Part shown: piece after piece, positions 9,435 through 18,872 of the stretch
Layout of the letters: the number at the start of each line of letters is the position of its first letter
How positions within the stretch are numbered: the stretch's first letter is position 1
Origin: Xanthomonas sp. Leaf148
GTDB taxonomy: Bacteria; Pseudomonadota; Gammaproteobacteria; Xanthomonadales; Xanthomonadaceae
NCBI RefSeq assembly: GCF_001423585.1
Contig: NZ_LMOP01000010.1
Span: 25,545 to 89,544 of the forward strand
DNA: 64,000 nucleotides
Direction: 5' to 3'
Notes under the pieces: generated by a model
Databases searched by the model: none
Seen by the model: the letters and a program-made list of their open reading frames with translations, nothing else
What the model was told of the DNA's origin: nothing
Translations under genes and position numbers: made by a program

Positions 9435-10519
9435 GTTCGGCGGCGGCAGCGTCGTCGTCGGTCGCGTCTGATTCCGGCGTGCGGATTGCAGCCGGCGGAA
9501 AGGCGCGCGATCCGCGGATCGATGCGGCCAAGGCCATCGCGATCTTGTTGGTGGTGTTCTGCCATGCCAAGGGCGTGCCGCATGACATGACCTTGTTTGC
9601 CTACAGCTTCCACGTGCCGCTGTTCTTTTTGGTGTCTGGCTGGTTGGCCGCTGGCTATGCGTCGCGTACCACCAGCATGGCGCAGACGATCACCAAGCAA
9701 GCGCGCAGTCTGCTGCTGCCGTATGTCACGTTCTATCTGCTGGGCTACGCGTACTGGCTGCTGACCCGCAATATCGGCGAGAAGGCCGCGCGCTGGGGAA
9801 GTCACCCGTGGTGGGAGCCGATTGTGTCGCTGTTTACCGGGATCGGTCCGGATCTGTATGTGCAGCCGCCGCTGTGGTTTTTGCCGGTGATGCTGGTCAC
9901 TGTGGTGAGCTACGTGTTGCTGCGGCGCGTACTGCCGCCGCTGGCGATTGCGGCGGCGGGATTGGTGCTGGCGTGGTTCTGGATGAACTGGTTCCCTGCG
10001 CAGGGAGTGCGGCTTTTTTTCGGGCTCGATGTGCTACCGGTGTCGTTGTGCTTCTACGCGCTGGGCGCGCTGTTGATTTACGTGTCGCCGCGTCTGCCGA
10101 CCTCGTTGCCGGTCAGTGCGCTGGTGACCGTTGCATTGGCGGTTGCGGTGGCGTGGCTGGCGCAACGTAACGGGCGTATCGACGTCAACATGCTCGGCTT
10201 CGGCCGCGACCATGCCGTGTTCCTGCTCAGTGCGGTGCTGGGGTCGTTGATGGTGATCTGCGCGGCGCGGCTGGTGCAGAGCTGGGGCTGGATACAGTGG
10301 ATCGGCCGCAATACCTTGCTGATCCTGTGCACGCATATGCTGGTGTTCTTCGTGCTGTCCGGCGCTGCTGCGGTGGCGGGTGGATTCGGTGCAGGGCGGC
10401 CGGGCCTGGGTTGGGCGGTCTTCGTGACGGTGTTCGCGCTGGTCGCGTGCGTACCGATGCGTTGGCTGTTGATGCGTTTTGCTCCCTGGGCTTTGGGTGC
10501 GCGCACGGTGGCGGCATGA
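9431..10519 (+). CDS. gumF: Xanthan acetyltransferase GumF
   Basis: A 362-residue membrane acyltransferase of the acyltransferase_3 family that O-acetylates the internal mannose of xanthan. After a short Ala/Ser-rich N-terminus, the family signature DAAKAIAILLVVFCHAKG starts near residue 31, with the conserved His in the first helix. YSFHVPLFFLVSGWL follows, then about ten membrane helices. It is a clear paralogue of the next gene, gumG. Its start overlaps the gumE stop by 4 bases. Confidence 0.94.
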   Translation: MSSAAAASSSVASDSGVRIAAGGKARDPRIDAAKAIAILLVVFCHAKGVPHDMTLFAYSFHVPLFFLVSGWLAAGYASRTTSMAQTITKQARSLLLPYVTFYLLGYAYWLLTRNIGEKAARWGSHPWWEPIVSLFTGIGPDLYVQPPLWFLPVMLVTVVSYVLLRRVLPPLAIAAAGLVLAWFWMNWFPAQGVRLFFGLDVLPVSLCFYALGALLIYVSPRLPTSLPVSALVTVALAVAVAWLAQRNGRIDVNMLGFGRDHAVFLLSAVLGSLMVICAARLVQSWGWIQWIGRNTLLILCTHMLVFFVLSGAAAVAGGFGAGRPGLGWAVFVTVFALVACVPMRWLLMRFAPWALGARTVAA

Positions 10520-10532
10520 CCGGCGCCGCGGC

Positions 10533-11621
10533 ATGACGACTGCTCCGTATCCCCCGCAAGCCGGACACGACAAAACCGTGGCAACGCCCGGTCGCGCGCC
10601 GGCGCTGGCCCGCGATTGGCAGATCGATGCGGCAAAGGCGCTGGCCATCGTGCTGGTGGTGCTGGGGCACGCGAGCGGCATGCCGCCTGCCTACAAACTG
10701 TTCGCCTACAGCTTCCATGTTCCGTTGTTTTTTGTGCTCTCCGGCTGGGTCGGCGAACGTTTCGGGCGTCGCGGGTTGAATGTGTCGACGGTGAAAAAGC
10801 TGGCGCGGACGTTGTTGATCCCGTACCTGGCGTTCTTCCTGGTGGCATATGGCCTGTGGCTGCTGACGGGCGTGCTCAATCATGCGTTCCAGCAGCCGGG
10901 CGCGCGGGCGTGGTGGGACCCTTTCCTTGGCGTGTTCTGGGCCAACGGCACGCGCCTCTACGTGCTGCCGGCGTTGTGGTTTTTGCCGGCGTTGTTTGTC
11001 ACAACGCTGACCTACATTGCATTGCGTGCACGTTTGAGCACGACGGTGGTAGCGGCGCTCAGCTTGCCGATCGCCCTGGCATGGGCAGGGTGGTTTCCCT
11101 CGTTGCAGCTGCGCTTGCCACTCGCGTTGGACGTGTTGCCGATCGCCTTGTTCTTCATCGCGGTGGGTGGGTGGCTGTCGCGTTTTGCCGATGCGCTGCG
11201 CGCGCTTCCGGCATGGGTGTGGGCGTTGGCGCTGCCGGTCGTCGCAACGGCATGGTGGCTGCTGGCCGGAGCGAACGGGCAGGTGGACGTAAACAACCTG
11301 CTGTTCGGGCAATCGGCTGCGCTGTTCCTGCTGGTGAGTCTGTTGGGGACTGCGATGACGCTATGCGTCGCGTATTTCGTCCGGCACTGGCAATGGGTGC
11401 AGTGGATCGGTACCAACACCTTGTTGATTCTGTGCACGCATACGCTGGTGTTCCTGGTGGTCACCAGTGTGGTTGCGCGCACCGGGATCATCGATCGCGG
11501 CCTCATTGGTACGCCGACGTGGGCGATGGGGCTCAGCGCATTTGCGATCGCGTGCGCGGTGCCGATGCGCGCGGTGCTGGTGCGTGCTGCGCCATGGATG
11601 TTGGGGTTGAAGAGTCAATGA
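10533..11621 (+). CDS. gumG: Xanthan acetyltransferase GumG
   Basis: A 362-residue acyltransferase_3 protein that acetylates the terminal mannose of the side chain. It repeats the GumF plan: DAAKALAIVLVVLGHASG, YSFHVPLFFVLSGW, about ten helices, and a matching C-terminal block (WVQWIGTNTLLILCTH against WIQWIGRNTLLILCTH). This points to tandem duplication followed by specialisation. The start used is ATG at 10533, 13 bases after gumF; the frame is open upstream into gumF but without family-like sequence. A 67-base gap precedes gumH. Confidence 0.93.
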   Translation: MTTAPYPPQAGHDKTVATPGRAPALARDWQIDAAKALAIVLVVLGHASGMPPAYKLFAYSFHVPLFFVLSGWVGERFGRRGLNVSTVKKLARTLLIPYLAFFLVAYGLWLLTGVLNHAFQQPGARAWWDPFLGVFWANGTRLYVLPALWFLPALFVTTLTYIALRARLSTTVVAALSLPIALAWAGWFPSLQLRLPLALDVLPIALFFIAVGGWLSRFADALRALPAWVWALALPVVATAWWLLAGANGQVDVNNLLFGQSAALFLLVSLLGTAMTLCVAYFVRHWQWVQWIGTNTLLILCTHTLVFLVVTSVVARTGIIDRGLIGTPTWAMGLSAFAIACAVPMRAVLVRAAPWMLGLKSQ

Positions 11622-11688
11622 CGAATTTCAAGAATCATCAGTTGTCGCGGCACATGCGTGCGCGTCACTGGCACAGGAGATTGGCGTA

Positions 11689-12831
11689 ATGAAAGTGGTG
11701 CATGTCGTCCGCCAATTCCACCCCTCGATCGGGGGCATGGAAGAAGTCGTTCTCAATGTTGCCCGCCAGCATCAGGCCAACAGCGCCGACACGGTGGAAG
11801 TAGTGACACTGGATCGCGTGTTCACCGACCCGGGTGCGCAGCTTGCGCCACAGGAAACCTATCAAGGTTTGCCGATCCGCCGGATCGGCTATCGCGGTTC
11901 GTCGCGCTATCCGTTGGCGCCATCGGTACTTGGTGCGATTGGATCCGCTGATGTGGTGCATCTGCACGGAATCGATTTTTTCTACGACTATCTGGCAGTG
12001 ACCAAACTGCTGCACGGCAAGCCGATGGTGGTGTCCACACACGGTGGGTTCTTCCATACCGCGTATGCGTCGCGCATGAAGCAGTTGTGGTTCCAGACAC
12101 TCACGCGCACCTCGGCGTTGGCGTATTCGCGGGTGATCGCAACCAGCGAAAACGATGGCGATCTGTTTGCCAAGGTGGTATCGCCGGCCCGCTTGCGGGT
12201 GATCGAAAACGGCGTGGACGTGGAGAAATATGCGGGGCAGGGTGCGGCCACTCCGGGCCGGACGATGCTGTATTTCGGGCGCTGGTCGGTCAACAAGGGG
12301 CTGATCGAAACGCTGGAGTTGCTGAAGGCGATGCTTGCGCGCGATCCGCACTGGCAGCTGATCATCGCCGGCCGCGAATACGATCTGAATGAAGCCGACT
12401 TGCGCAAGGCGATTGCCGAGCGCGGTTTGCAGGATAAGGTGCAGCTGAGCATGTCGCCGTCGCAGGAACAGCTGCGCGCATTGATGCAGCAGGCGCAGTT
12501 CTTCGTCTGCCTGTCGCGCCACGAAGGGTTTGGCATTGCCGCGGTGGAAGCGATGAGCGCGGGCCTGATTCCCATCCTCAGCGATATTCCGCCGTTTGTG
12601 CGGCTGGCCAGCGAGTCGGGGCAGGGCGTGATCGTCAACCGCGACAGGATCGAAGCGGCAGCCGACCAAGTGCAGGCGCTCGCACTGACGGCCGATGGCG
12701 ACTTCGCAACGCGTCGTGCGGCATCGATGGCCTATGTGAGCCGCTACGACTGGAAGCATGTGGTGGGGCGCTACATCGACGAGTACCACAGTGCGCTGGG
12801 CACGCCGCGCCCGCAGGAGACGCCGCGATGA
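11689..12831 (+). CDS. gumH: GDP-mannose:cellobiosyl-diphosphopolyprenol alpha-mannosyltransferase GumH
   Basis: A 380-residue GT4 glycosyltransferase with GT-B fold that adds the first (internal) mannose to the lipid-linked cellobiose. The N-terminal domain shows RQFHPSIGGMEEVVLN. The donor-binding half carries YFGRWSVNKGL and the GT4 EX7E motif region EGFGIAAVEAMSAG. There is no signal peptide; it acts at the cytoplasmic membrane face. The ATG is 9 bases after AGGAG. The last four bases overlap gumI. Confidence 0.95.
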   Translation: MKVVHVVRQFHPSIGGMEEVVLNVARQHQANSADTVEVVTLDRVFTDPGAQLAPQETYQGLPIRRIGYRGSSRYPLAPSVLGAIGSADVVHLHGIDFFYDYLAVTKLLHGKPMVVSTHGGFFHTAYASRMKQLWFQTLTRTSALAYSRVIATSENDGDLFAKVVSPARLRVIENGVDVEKYAGQGAATPGRTMLYFGRWSVNKGLIETLELLKAMLARDPHWQLIIAGREYDLNEADLRKAIAERGLQDKVQLSMSPSQEQLRALMQQAQFFVCLSRHEGFGIAAVEAMSAGLIPILSDIPPFVRLASESGQGVIVNRDRIEAAADQVQALALTADGDFATRRAASMAYVSRYDWKHVVGRYIDEYHSALGTPRPQETPR

Positions 12832-13877
12832 GCGCGCTTGCATCTGCATCAATGACACGTGCGGCGGCCAAGCCGCAGGTCACGGTGCTGTTCTCCACCG
12901 AAAAACCCAATGCCAGCACCAACCCGTATCTGACCCAGCTCTACGACGCGTTGCCCGATGCAGTGCAGCCGCGCTTCTTTTCGATGCGCGATGCCTTGCT
13001 GTCGCACTACGACGTGCTGCATCTGCATTGGCCCGAATATCTGCTGCGCCATCCCAGCGCCGTGGGCACGTTGGCCAAGCAGCTTTGCGCGGCGTTGTTG
13101 CTGCTGAAGTTGCAGGTCACCGGTACGCCGGTGGTGCGCACTTTGCACAACCTGGCCCCACACGAAGATCGCGGTTGGCGCGAGCGCAGCCTGTTGCGCT
13201 GGACCGATCGTCTGACGCGCCGCTGGATACGCATCAATGCCACCACGCCGGTGCGCCCGCCGTTTACCGACACCATCCTGCATGGCCACTACCGCGACTG
13301 GTTTGCGACGATGCCGCAAGGCACCACGGTGCCAGGGCGGTTGCTGCACTTCGGTCTGATTCGTCCGTACAAGGGCGTGGAAACGCTGTTGGAGGTCATG
13401 CGCGAGGTCAGCGACCCACGCGTGAATCTACGCATCGTTGGTAACCCGGCCACGCCGCAGATGCGCACGCTGGTGGAAGAAGCCAGTGCGCAGGATCCGC
13501 GCATCAGCGCATTACTCGCCTATGTCGAAGAGCCGGTGCTGGCACGCGAGGTCAGCGAGGCCGAGCTGGTGGTGTTGCCGTACCGGCAGATGCATAACTC
13601 GGGCACGTTGCTGCTCGCATTGTCGCTGGCACGCCCGGTGCTGGCGCCGTGGAGCGAATCCAATGCGGCGATTGCCGAAGAAGTGGGGCCGGGCTGGGTG
13701 TTTCTGTACGAAGGCGAGTTCGATGCGGCGCTGTTGACCGGCATGTTGGATACGGTGCGCGCCGCACCGCGCGGGCCGGCACCGGATCTGTCGCAACGCG
13801 ATTGGCCGCGCATCGGGCAGCTGCATTACCGCACCTACCTCGAAGCGCTAGGCAAGGATGGAGACGCCGCGCTGTGA
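12828..13877 (+). CDS. gumI: Beta-mannosyltransferase GumI
   Basis: A 349-residue GT94-type enzyme that adds the terminal beta-mannose from GDP-mannose, completing the pentasaccharide. It has a GT-B-like layout without standard GT4 motifs: a N-terminal half with VLHLHWPEYLLRHP, and a C-terminal half with HFGLIRPYKGVETLLE and VVLPYRQMHNSGTLLLALSLARPV. The start overlaps gumH by ATGA. The stop overlaps a GTG that begins gumJ. An amphipathic membrane-associated role is expected from the family. Confidence 0.93.
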   Translation: MSALASASMTRAAAKPQVTVLFSTEKPNASTNPYLTQLYDALPDAVQPRFFSMRDALLSHYDVLHLHWPEYLLRHPSAVGTLAKQLCAALLLLKLQVTGTPVVRTLHNLAPHEDRGWRERSLLRWTDRLTRRWIRINATTPVRPPFTDTILHGHYRDWFATMPQGTTVPGRLLHFGLIRPYKGVETLLEVMREVSDPRVNLRIVGNPATPQMRTLVEEASAQDPRISALLAYVEEPVLAREVSEAELVVLPYRQMHNSGTLLLALSLARPVLAPWSESNAAIAEEVGPGWVFLYEGEFDAALLTGMLDTVRAAPRGPAPDLSQRDWPRIGQLHYRTYLEALGKDGDAAL

Positions 13878-15379
13878 CCGCAGAAACCCCCACGACGTCC
13901 TCTCCCACACCGCCGCCGCAACGCAGCCTGGGCTCGCGCGCTGCCGGCGGCGCGGCGGTGACCATGCTGGGCCAGTCGGCCAAGATGGTCGTGCAGTTCG
14001 GCGGCATCATCCTGCTGGCGCGGTTGCTGACACCCTACGACTATGGGTTGATGGCGATGGTCACCGCGATTGTCGGTGCAGCCGAGATCCTGCGCGATTT
14101 CGGCTTGTCTGCGGCCGCTGTGCAGGCCAAACATGTCAGCCGCGAACAACGCGACAACCTGTTCTGGATCAATAGCGGTATCGGTCTGGTGCTGTCGGTG
14201 GTGGTGTTCGCTTCGGCGCATGTGATCGCCAATTTCTACAAAGAGCCGGCGCTGGTCACGATCTCGCAAGCGCTTGCAGTGACGTTCCTGATCAACGGCA
14301 TGACCACGCAATACCGCGCGCATCTGAGCCGTGGGTTGCGCTTCGGGCAGGTGGCGCTGAGCGATGTGGGATCGCAAGTGCTGGGGTTGGGCGCGGCCGT
14401 TGCCGCTGCGCTGCTGGGCTGGGGCTATTGGGCATTGGTGGTACAGCAGGTGGTGCAGGCGGTGGTCAACCTGGTGATCGCGGGCAGCTGCGCACGTTGG
14501 CTGCCCGGTGGCTATCGGCGCGACGCGCCGATGCGCGATTTCATGAATTTCGGCTGGAACCTGATGGCCGCGCAGTTGCTGGGCTACGCCAGCCGCAATG
14601 TGGGGCAGGTGATCATCGGCTGGCGCACCGGGCCCGATGCGTTGGGTCTGTACAACCGCGCGTTTCAGCTGCTGATGATGCCGTTGAACCAGATCAATGC
14701 ACCGGCGACCAGCGTGGCGTTGCCGGTGCTGTCGCAGCTGCAGGACGACCGCGAGCGTTTCAGCGCGTTTCTGCTGCGCGGGCAGACGGTGATGGTGCAT
14801 CTGATCGTGGCGCTGTTCTCGTTCGCCTGTGCGGTGGCAATGCCGTTGATTGTGCTGGTGCTTGGCGAACAATGGCGCGAGGCAGTGCCGTTGTTCCAGG
14901 TGCTCGCACTGGGCGGTATTTTTCAGACCGCGTCCTACGCCACGTATTGGGTGTTTCTGGCGCGCGGTTTGATGCGCGAGCAGTTGCTGTTCTCGCTGGT
15001 CAGCCGCGTTGTGCTGATCGCCTGCATCTTCGTCGGTTCGCGTTGGGGCGCGATGGGGGTCGCGGTCGGCTACTCGTTCGGGCTGCTGGTGACCTGGCCG
15101 ATGTCGCTGATCTGGGTCGGCAAGATTTCCGATACGCCGGTGGGCGTGCTGTTCACCAACGCGGTACGCGCGATGGTGGCGTATGGCGTTGCCGGCGGCT
15201 GCGCGTATTACGCATCGATCACCGTTGGCGGCCCGCTATGGCAGCAATTGGCCGCAGGCGCAGCGGCGATGGCTGCAGTGTGCCTGCTGATGCTGGGCAT
15301 CTGGCCGTCGTTCCGTCGCGATGTGATCTCCATCGTCAACATCCGCAAGTTGCTGACTCAAGCCAAGGCGCGTCGATGA
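13874..15379 (+). CDS. gumJ: Xanthan repeat-unit flippase GumJ (Wzx/MOP family)
   Basis: A 501-residue polytopic protein of the polysaccharide transporter (Wzx) family that translocates lipid-linked repeat units to the periplasm. About twelve to fourteen hydrophobic segments follow a short proline-rich cytosolic start. [16 protein letters not shown] and [19 protein letters not shown] are typical of this family. The start is inferred as GTG at 13874, which overlaps the gumI stop as GTGA and gives [10 protein letters not shown]; the frame is open far upstream inside gumI, but that part is out-of-frame gumI sequence. A 64-base gap precedes gumK. Confidence 0.92.
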   Translation: MTAETPTTSSPTPPPQRSLGSRAAGGAAVTMLGQSAKMVVQFGGIILLARLLTPYDYGLMAMVTAIVGAAEILRDFGLSAAAVQAKHVSREQRDNLFWINSGIGLVLSVVVFASAHVIANFYKEPALVTISQALAVTFLINGMTTQYRAHLSRGLRFGQVALSDVGSQVLGLGAAVAAALLGWGYWALVVQQVVQAVVNLVIAGSCARWLPGGYRRDAPMRDFMNFGWNLMAAQLLGYASRNVGQVIIGWRTGPDALGLYNRAFQLLMMPLNQINAPATSVALPVLSQLQDDRERFSAFLLRGQTVMVHLIVALFSFACAVAMPLIVLVLGEQWREAVPLFQVLALGGIFQTASYATYWVFLARGLMREQLLFSLVSRVVLIACIFVGSRWGAMGVAVGYSFGLLVTWPMSLIWVGKISDTPVGVLFTNAVRAMVAYGVAGGCAYYASITVGGPLWQQLAAGAAAMAAVCLLMLGIWPSFRRDVISIVNIRKLLTQAKARR

Positions 15380-15443
15380 GATCGACATCGTCTTCGCCTG
15401 CATTCGGGCATGCTTTCTTCCACTCATTCATAGGACACGGCCC

Positions 15444-16649
15444 ATGAGCGACACACCCGCCGCCGCTGCTTCCGGCATTCGCCGGCCTTGCTATCTGGTC
15501 TTGTCCGCACACGATTACCGCACACCGCGCCGCGCCAACATCCACTTCATTACCGATCAGCTTGCGCTACGCGGGACGACGCGATTTTTCTCGCTGCGTT
15601 ACAGCCGCCTGTCGCGGATGAAGGGCGATATGCGGCTGCCGCTGGATGACACTGCCAATACCGTGGTGTCGCACAAGGGTGTGGAGTGCTATCTCTGGCG
15701 CACCACGGTGCATCCGTTCAATACGCGCCGGGCTTGGCTGCAGTCTGTGGAAGATGCGATGTTTCGCTGGTATGCCGCACATCCGCCGAAGCAGTTGCTG
15801 GACTGGATGCGTGAGGCAGATGTCATCGTGTTCGAAAGCGGCATTGCCGTGGCCTTTATCGAGCTCGCCAAGCGCATCAATCCGACCGCCAAGCTGGTGT
15901 ATCGCGCCTCCGATGGATTGAGCACGATCAACGTCGCCTCCTATATCGAACGCGAGTTCGACCGGGTTGCGCCCACCCTGGACGTCATCGCGCTGGTGTC
16001 GCCGGCCATGGCCGAAGAAGTTGCAAGCCGCGATAATGTCTATCACGTCGGGCATGGCGTGGATCACAACCTGGATCAGCTGGGTGACCCGTCGCCGTAT
16101 GGCGAAGGTATCCATGCGGTGGCGGTGGGGTCGATGTTGTTCGATCCGGAATTCTTCGTCGTTGCCAGCAAGGCGTTTCCGCAGGTCACGTTTCATGTGA
16201 TCGGGTCTGGCATGGGCCGCCACCCGGGCTATGGCGATAACGTCGTCGTTTATGGTGAAATGAAGCACGTCGAGACGATCGGCTACATCAAGCACGCGCG
16301 GTTCGGCATCGCGCCGTACGCCTCGGAACAGGTGCCGGTGTATCTGGCCGATAGCTCGATGAAGCTGTTGCAGTACGACTTTTTCGGCTTGCCTGCGGTG
16401 TGTCCGAATGCGGTGGTCGGGCCGTACCAGCAGTCGCGCTTTGGTTACACGCCCGGCAATGCCGATTCGATCGTCGCCGCGATCGGGCAGGCGCTGGACG
16501 CGCCGCATGTACGTTACCGCCAATGTTTGAACTGGTCCGACACCACCGACCGTGTGCTGGATCCAGCCGCGTATCCGGAAACCCGTTTGTATCCGCAGCA
16601 CACCGGCGCCGCCGCGCGTGCTTCCTCGGAGGCCGCGCTCTCGCATTGA
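15444..16649 (+). CDS. gumK: UDP-glucuronate beta-glucuronosyltransferase GumK
   Basis: A 401-residue GT70 enzyme that transfers glucuronate from UDP-GlcA to the lipid-linked trisaccharide at the inner membrane. The catalytic base known for this family falls at Asp157 in the segment [11 protein letters not shown], exactly in place when counted from the chosen ATG, which supports the start. The C-terminal half has [10 protein letters not shown] and the donor-site region [15 protein letters not shown]. It follows a 64-base gap that could carry a secondary promoter (family knowledge from related strains, not seen directly). Confidence 0.95.
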   Translation: MSDTPAAAASGIRRPCYLVLSAHDYRTPRRANIHFITDQLALRGTTRFFSLRYSRLSRMKGDMRLPLDDTANTVVSHKGVECYLWRTTVHPFNTRRAWLQSVEDAMFRWYAAHPPKQLLDWMREADVIVFESGIAVAFIELAKRINPTAKLVYRASDGLSTINVASYIEREFDRVAPTLDVIALVSPAMAEEVASRDNVYHVGHGVDHNLDQLGDPSPYGEGIHAVAVGSMLFDPEFFVVASKAFPQVTFHVIGSGMGRHPGYGDNVVVYGEMKHVETIGYIKHARFGIAPYASEQVPVYLADSSMKLLQYDFFGLPAVCPNAVVGPYQQSRFGYTPGNADSIVAAIGQALDAPHVRYRQCLNWSDTTDRVLDPAAYPETRLYPQHTGAAARASSEAALSH

Positions 16650-16690
16650 TGCAGCGCACCTCACCCGTTTGAGACAGGAGACCCCTCTTT

Positions 16691-17485
16691 ATGGCCAACG
16701 CTTTGCTGCAGAAGTGGATAGAACACGCAGAACGTCGCGCATTGTTCTGGTGGCAGCCGAAAAACGCTGGCGTCAACATGGGGGATCACTTGTCCAAGGT
16801 GATCGTGTCCTGCGCGCTCTCCTTGCAGGACAAGACCCTGATCGAGAAGCGCGATCTCAGCAAGAAGCTCATCGCGATCGGCTCGGTGCTGCATTTTGCC
16901 AAAGACGGCGACACCGTCTGGGGCAGCGGCATCAACGGCAAGATTCCGGCCGAGCGCAATACCTTCAGCACGCTCGACGTGCGTGCGGTGCGCGGTCCCA
17001 AGACCCGTCAATTCCTGCTGGACCGTGGCATCGCGGTGCCGGAGGTCTATGGCGACCCGGGTTTGCTGACGCCGATGTTCTTCCCGGCCGAGGCATTGGG
17101 CGCGGTGGAAAAGCGTCCGTTCGCGATCGTTCCGCATTTCAACGAGCCGGTCGAAAAGTACAGCGCTTACGCAGACCACCTGGTGTTCCCCAACGTCAAG
17201 CCGGCAACGTTCATGAGCCAGCTGCTGGGTGCCGAACTGGTGGTCAGCAGTTCGCTGCACGGCCTGATTCTTGCCGAGGCCTATGGCATTCCAGCGGTGT
17301 ATCTGGACTGGGGCAATGGCGAAGACCGCTTCAAGTACGACGATTACTACTACGGCACCGGACGCACGCAGTGGCACTCGGGCAACAACGTCGAAGAGTG
17401 TCTGAAACTGGGCGGCAACGGCGCGTTCGATCTGGAAAAACTGCAGGCCGGTTTGCTGGCTGCATTCCCCTACGACCTTTGGTGA
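16691..17485 (+). CDS. gumL: Xanthan ketal pyruvyltransferase GumL
   Basis: A 264-residue polysaccharide pyruvyltransferase that adds a 4,6-pyruvate ketal from phosphoenolpyruvate to the terminal mannose. It shows NAGVNMGDHLSKVI near residue 25 and the family signature VSSSLHGLILAEAYGIP in the C-terminal half. Cytoplasmic; no membrane segments. An in-frame ATG at 16691 follows a GGAG-like sequence about 10 bases upstream. The spacer to gumM is 4 bases. Confidence 0.95.
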   Translation: MANALLQKWIEHAERRALFWWQPKNAGVNMGDHLSKVIVSCALSLQDKTLIEKRDLSKKLIAIGSVLHFAKDGDTVWGSGINGKIPAERNTFSTLDVRAVRGPKTRQFLLDRGIAVPEVYGDPGLLTPMFFPAEALGAVEKRPFAIVPHFNEPVEKYSAYADHLVFPNVKPATFMSQLLGAELVVSSSLHGLILAEAYGIPAVYLDWGNGEDRFKYDDYYYGTGRTQWHSGNNVEECLKLGGNGAFDLEKLQAGLLAAFPYDLW

Positions 17486-17489
17486 TTCG

Positions 17490-18284
17490 ATGATGCAGGG
17501 CCAGCGGGTGGACAGTGACACAACGACCGTTGCCGCCGTCGCCACGCCGCCAGGCGTGGTGATTCCACTGGGCGGGTTTCCGGTGTTGTCCACCACGCAG
17601 GAGGCATTTGCGCTGGATCTGTTCCATGCAGTGGCCGCGCAACAGCCACGCCGTGTGTTTTTCGCCAACACCAATTTTGTGGTGCAGTGCCAGGCGTTAC
17701 GGATGCGCATGCGTGAGCCCAGTGTGCGGATCGTCAACGACGGTATCGGGATGGATCTGGCGGCGCGGCTGATTCATGGCCGCCGCTTTGCCGGCAACCT
17801 CAATGGCACCGATCTGATTCCGTATCTGTGTCGCGAGGCTGCGCACCCGCTCAAGTTTTTCCTGTTGGGTGGACGCCCTGGCGTGGGCAAGACTGCGGCG
17901 GCGACCTTGACCGATAGGTTGGGTCAGCAGGTGGTCGGCATGTGCGATGGCTACGGCGAATTTGCCGCTGCGGGCGAAGGTCTGGCCGAGCGCATCAACC
18001 GTTCCGGCGCCGATGTGCTGCTGGTCGCGTTCGGAAATCCGCTGCAGGAGCGCTGGATTCTCGATCACAGCCAGGCGCTGCGCGTGCCACTGGTGTTCGG
18101 CGTCGGTGCGCTGCTCGACTTTTTATCCGGCAACGCCAAGCGTGCGCCCCATTGGGTGCAGCGTCTGCATCTGGAATGGATGTACCGGTTGCTCCACGAG
18201 CCGCGCCGTCTGCTCAAGCGCTATAGCTGGGACCTGCTGGTGTTCTTCCGCACCTGTCTGCGCGCGGGCAAGCACCTGCCCTGA
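17490..18284 (+). CDS. gumM: UDP-glucose beta-1,4-glucosyltransferase GumM (GT26)
   Basis: A 264-residue WecG/TagA/CpsF-family enzyme that adds the second glucose to glucose-diphospho-undecaprenol, making the cellobiose backbone unit. Hallmarks are NDGIGM at residues 83-88 with the essential Asp84, GTDLIPYL at about 106, LLGGRPGV at about 125, and GNPLQERW at about 182-189. The C-terminal tail is basic and amphipathic, typical of peripheral membrane attachment. Two adjacent ATG codons (17490, 17493) are possible starts. It closes the core gum gene set. Confidence 0.94.
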   Translation: MMQGQRVDSDTTTVAAVATPPGVVIPLGGFPVLSTTQEAFALDLFHAVAAQQPRRVFFANTNFVVQCQALRMRMREPSVRIVNDGIGMDLAARLIHGRRFAGNLNGTDLIPYLCREAAHPLKFFLLGGRPGVGKTAAATLTDRLGQQVVGMCDGYGEFAAAGEGLAERINRSGADVLLVAFGNPLQERWILDHSQALRVPLVFGVGALLDFLSGNAKRAPHWVQRLHLEWMYRLLHEPRRLLKRYSWDLLVFFRTCLRAGKHLP

Positions 18285-18319
18285 TGCATGGCGGCGGTGT
18301 CTGGGCTTAGCATGCACGC

Positions 18320-18781
18320 ATGCATCCGACCGCCGCCGCCCTGATCCGCTCGCTCGACCTGTCGCCGCATCCGGAAGGCGGGCACTTTCGCCGCGTGTAT
18401 GCCTCCGAGCGTCAGGTCAGCGACAACGGCCGGTCCCGCCCTGCGCTGACCGCGATCCGTTTTTTGCTCGCTGCCGGCGAATGCAGTGCCTGGCACCGTG
18501 TCGATGCCGAGGAAAGCTGGCATTGGCAACAAGGCGATGCGCTGGAATTGCTGATTTACGACGAAGCCAGCGGGCAGCTGCAGCGCTTGATTCTGGACGC
18601 CGCCGACCGTGGCGAACCGATGCAGGTGGTTCCCGCAGGGCAGTGGCAGGCGGCACGTTCGCTGGGCGACTTCACCCTGGTGGGTTGCACGGTGTCGCCG
18701 GGATTCGTGTGGGAGGGATTTGCGCTGCTCGACGCCACTTCGCCATTGGCCACCCACCTGGCCACACTCACCCCACGCTGA
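18320..18781 (+). CDS. Cupin-fold protein, DUF985/cupin_5 family
   Basis: A 153-residue single-domain protein with the DUF985 pattern: LDLSPHPEGGHFRRVYAS near the start, then TAIRFLLAAGECSAWHRVDAEESWHWQQGDALEL with the cupin His and Glu residues, and GCTVSPGFVWEGFALLD near the end. These are RmlC-like jelly-roll proteins with no settled enzyme activity. It lies 35 bases after gumM and 91 bases before gumN on the same strand, so it is probably read with the gum operon. A sugar-modifying role is possible but unsupported. Confidence 0.88.
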   Translation: MHPTAAALIRSLDLSPHPEGGHFRRVYASERQVSDNGRSRPALTAIRFLLAAGECSAWHRVDAEESWHWQQGDALELLIYDEASGQLQRLILDAADRGEPMQVVPAGQWQAARSLGDFTLVGCTVSPGFVWEGFALLDATSPLATHLATLTPR

Positions 18782-18872
18782 TCGATCACGGTGCCGCGTG
18801 CGGCCGAACGCTTCCCTAACGCGGCGCGCTCGGGCTTGGCGTACTGTCCGCCTCAAACAGGGGCGACATGTG

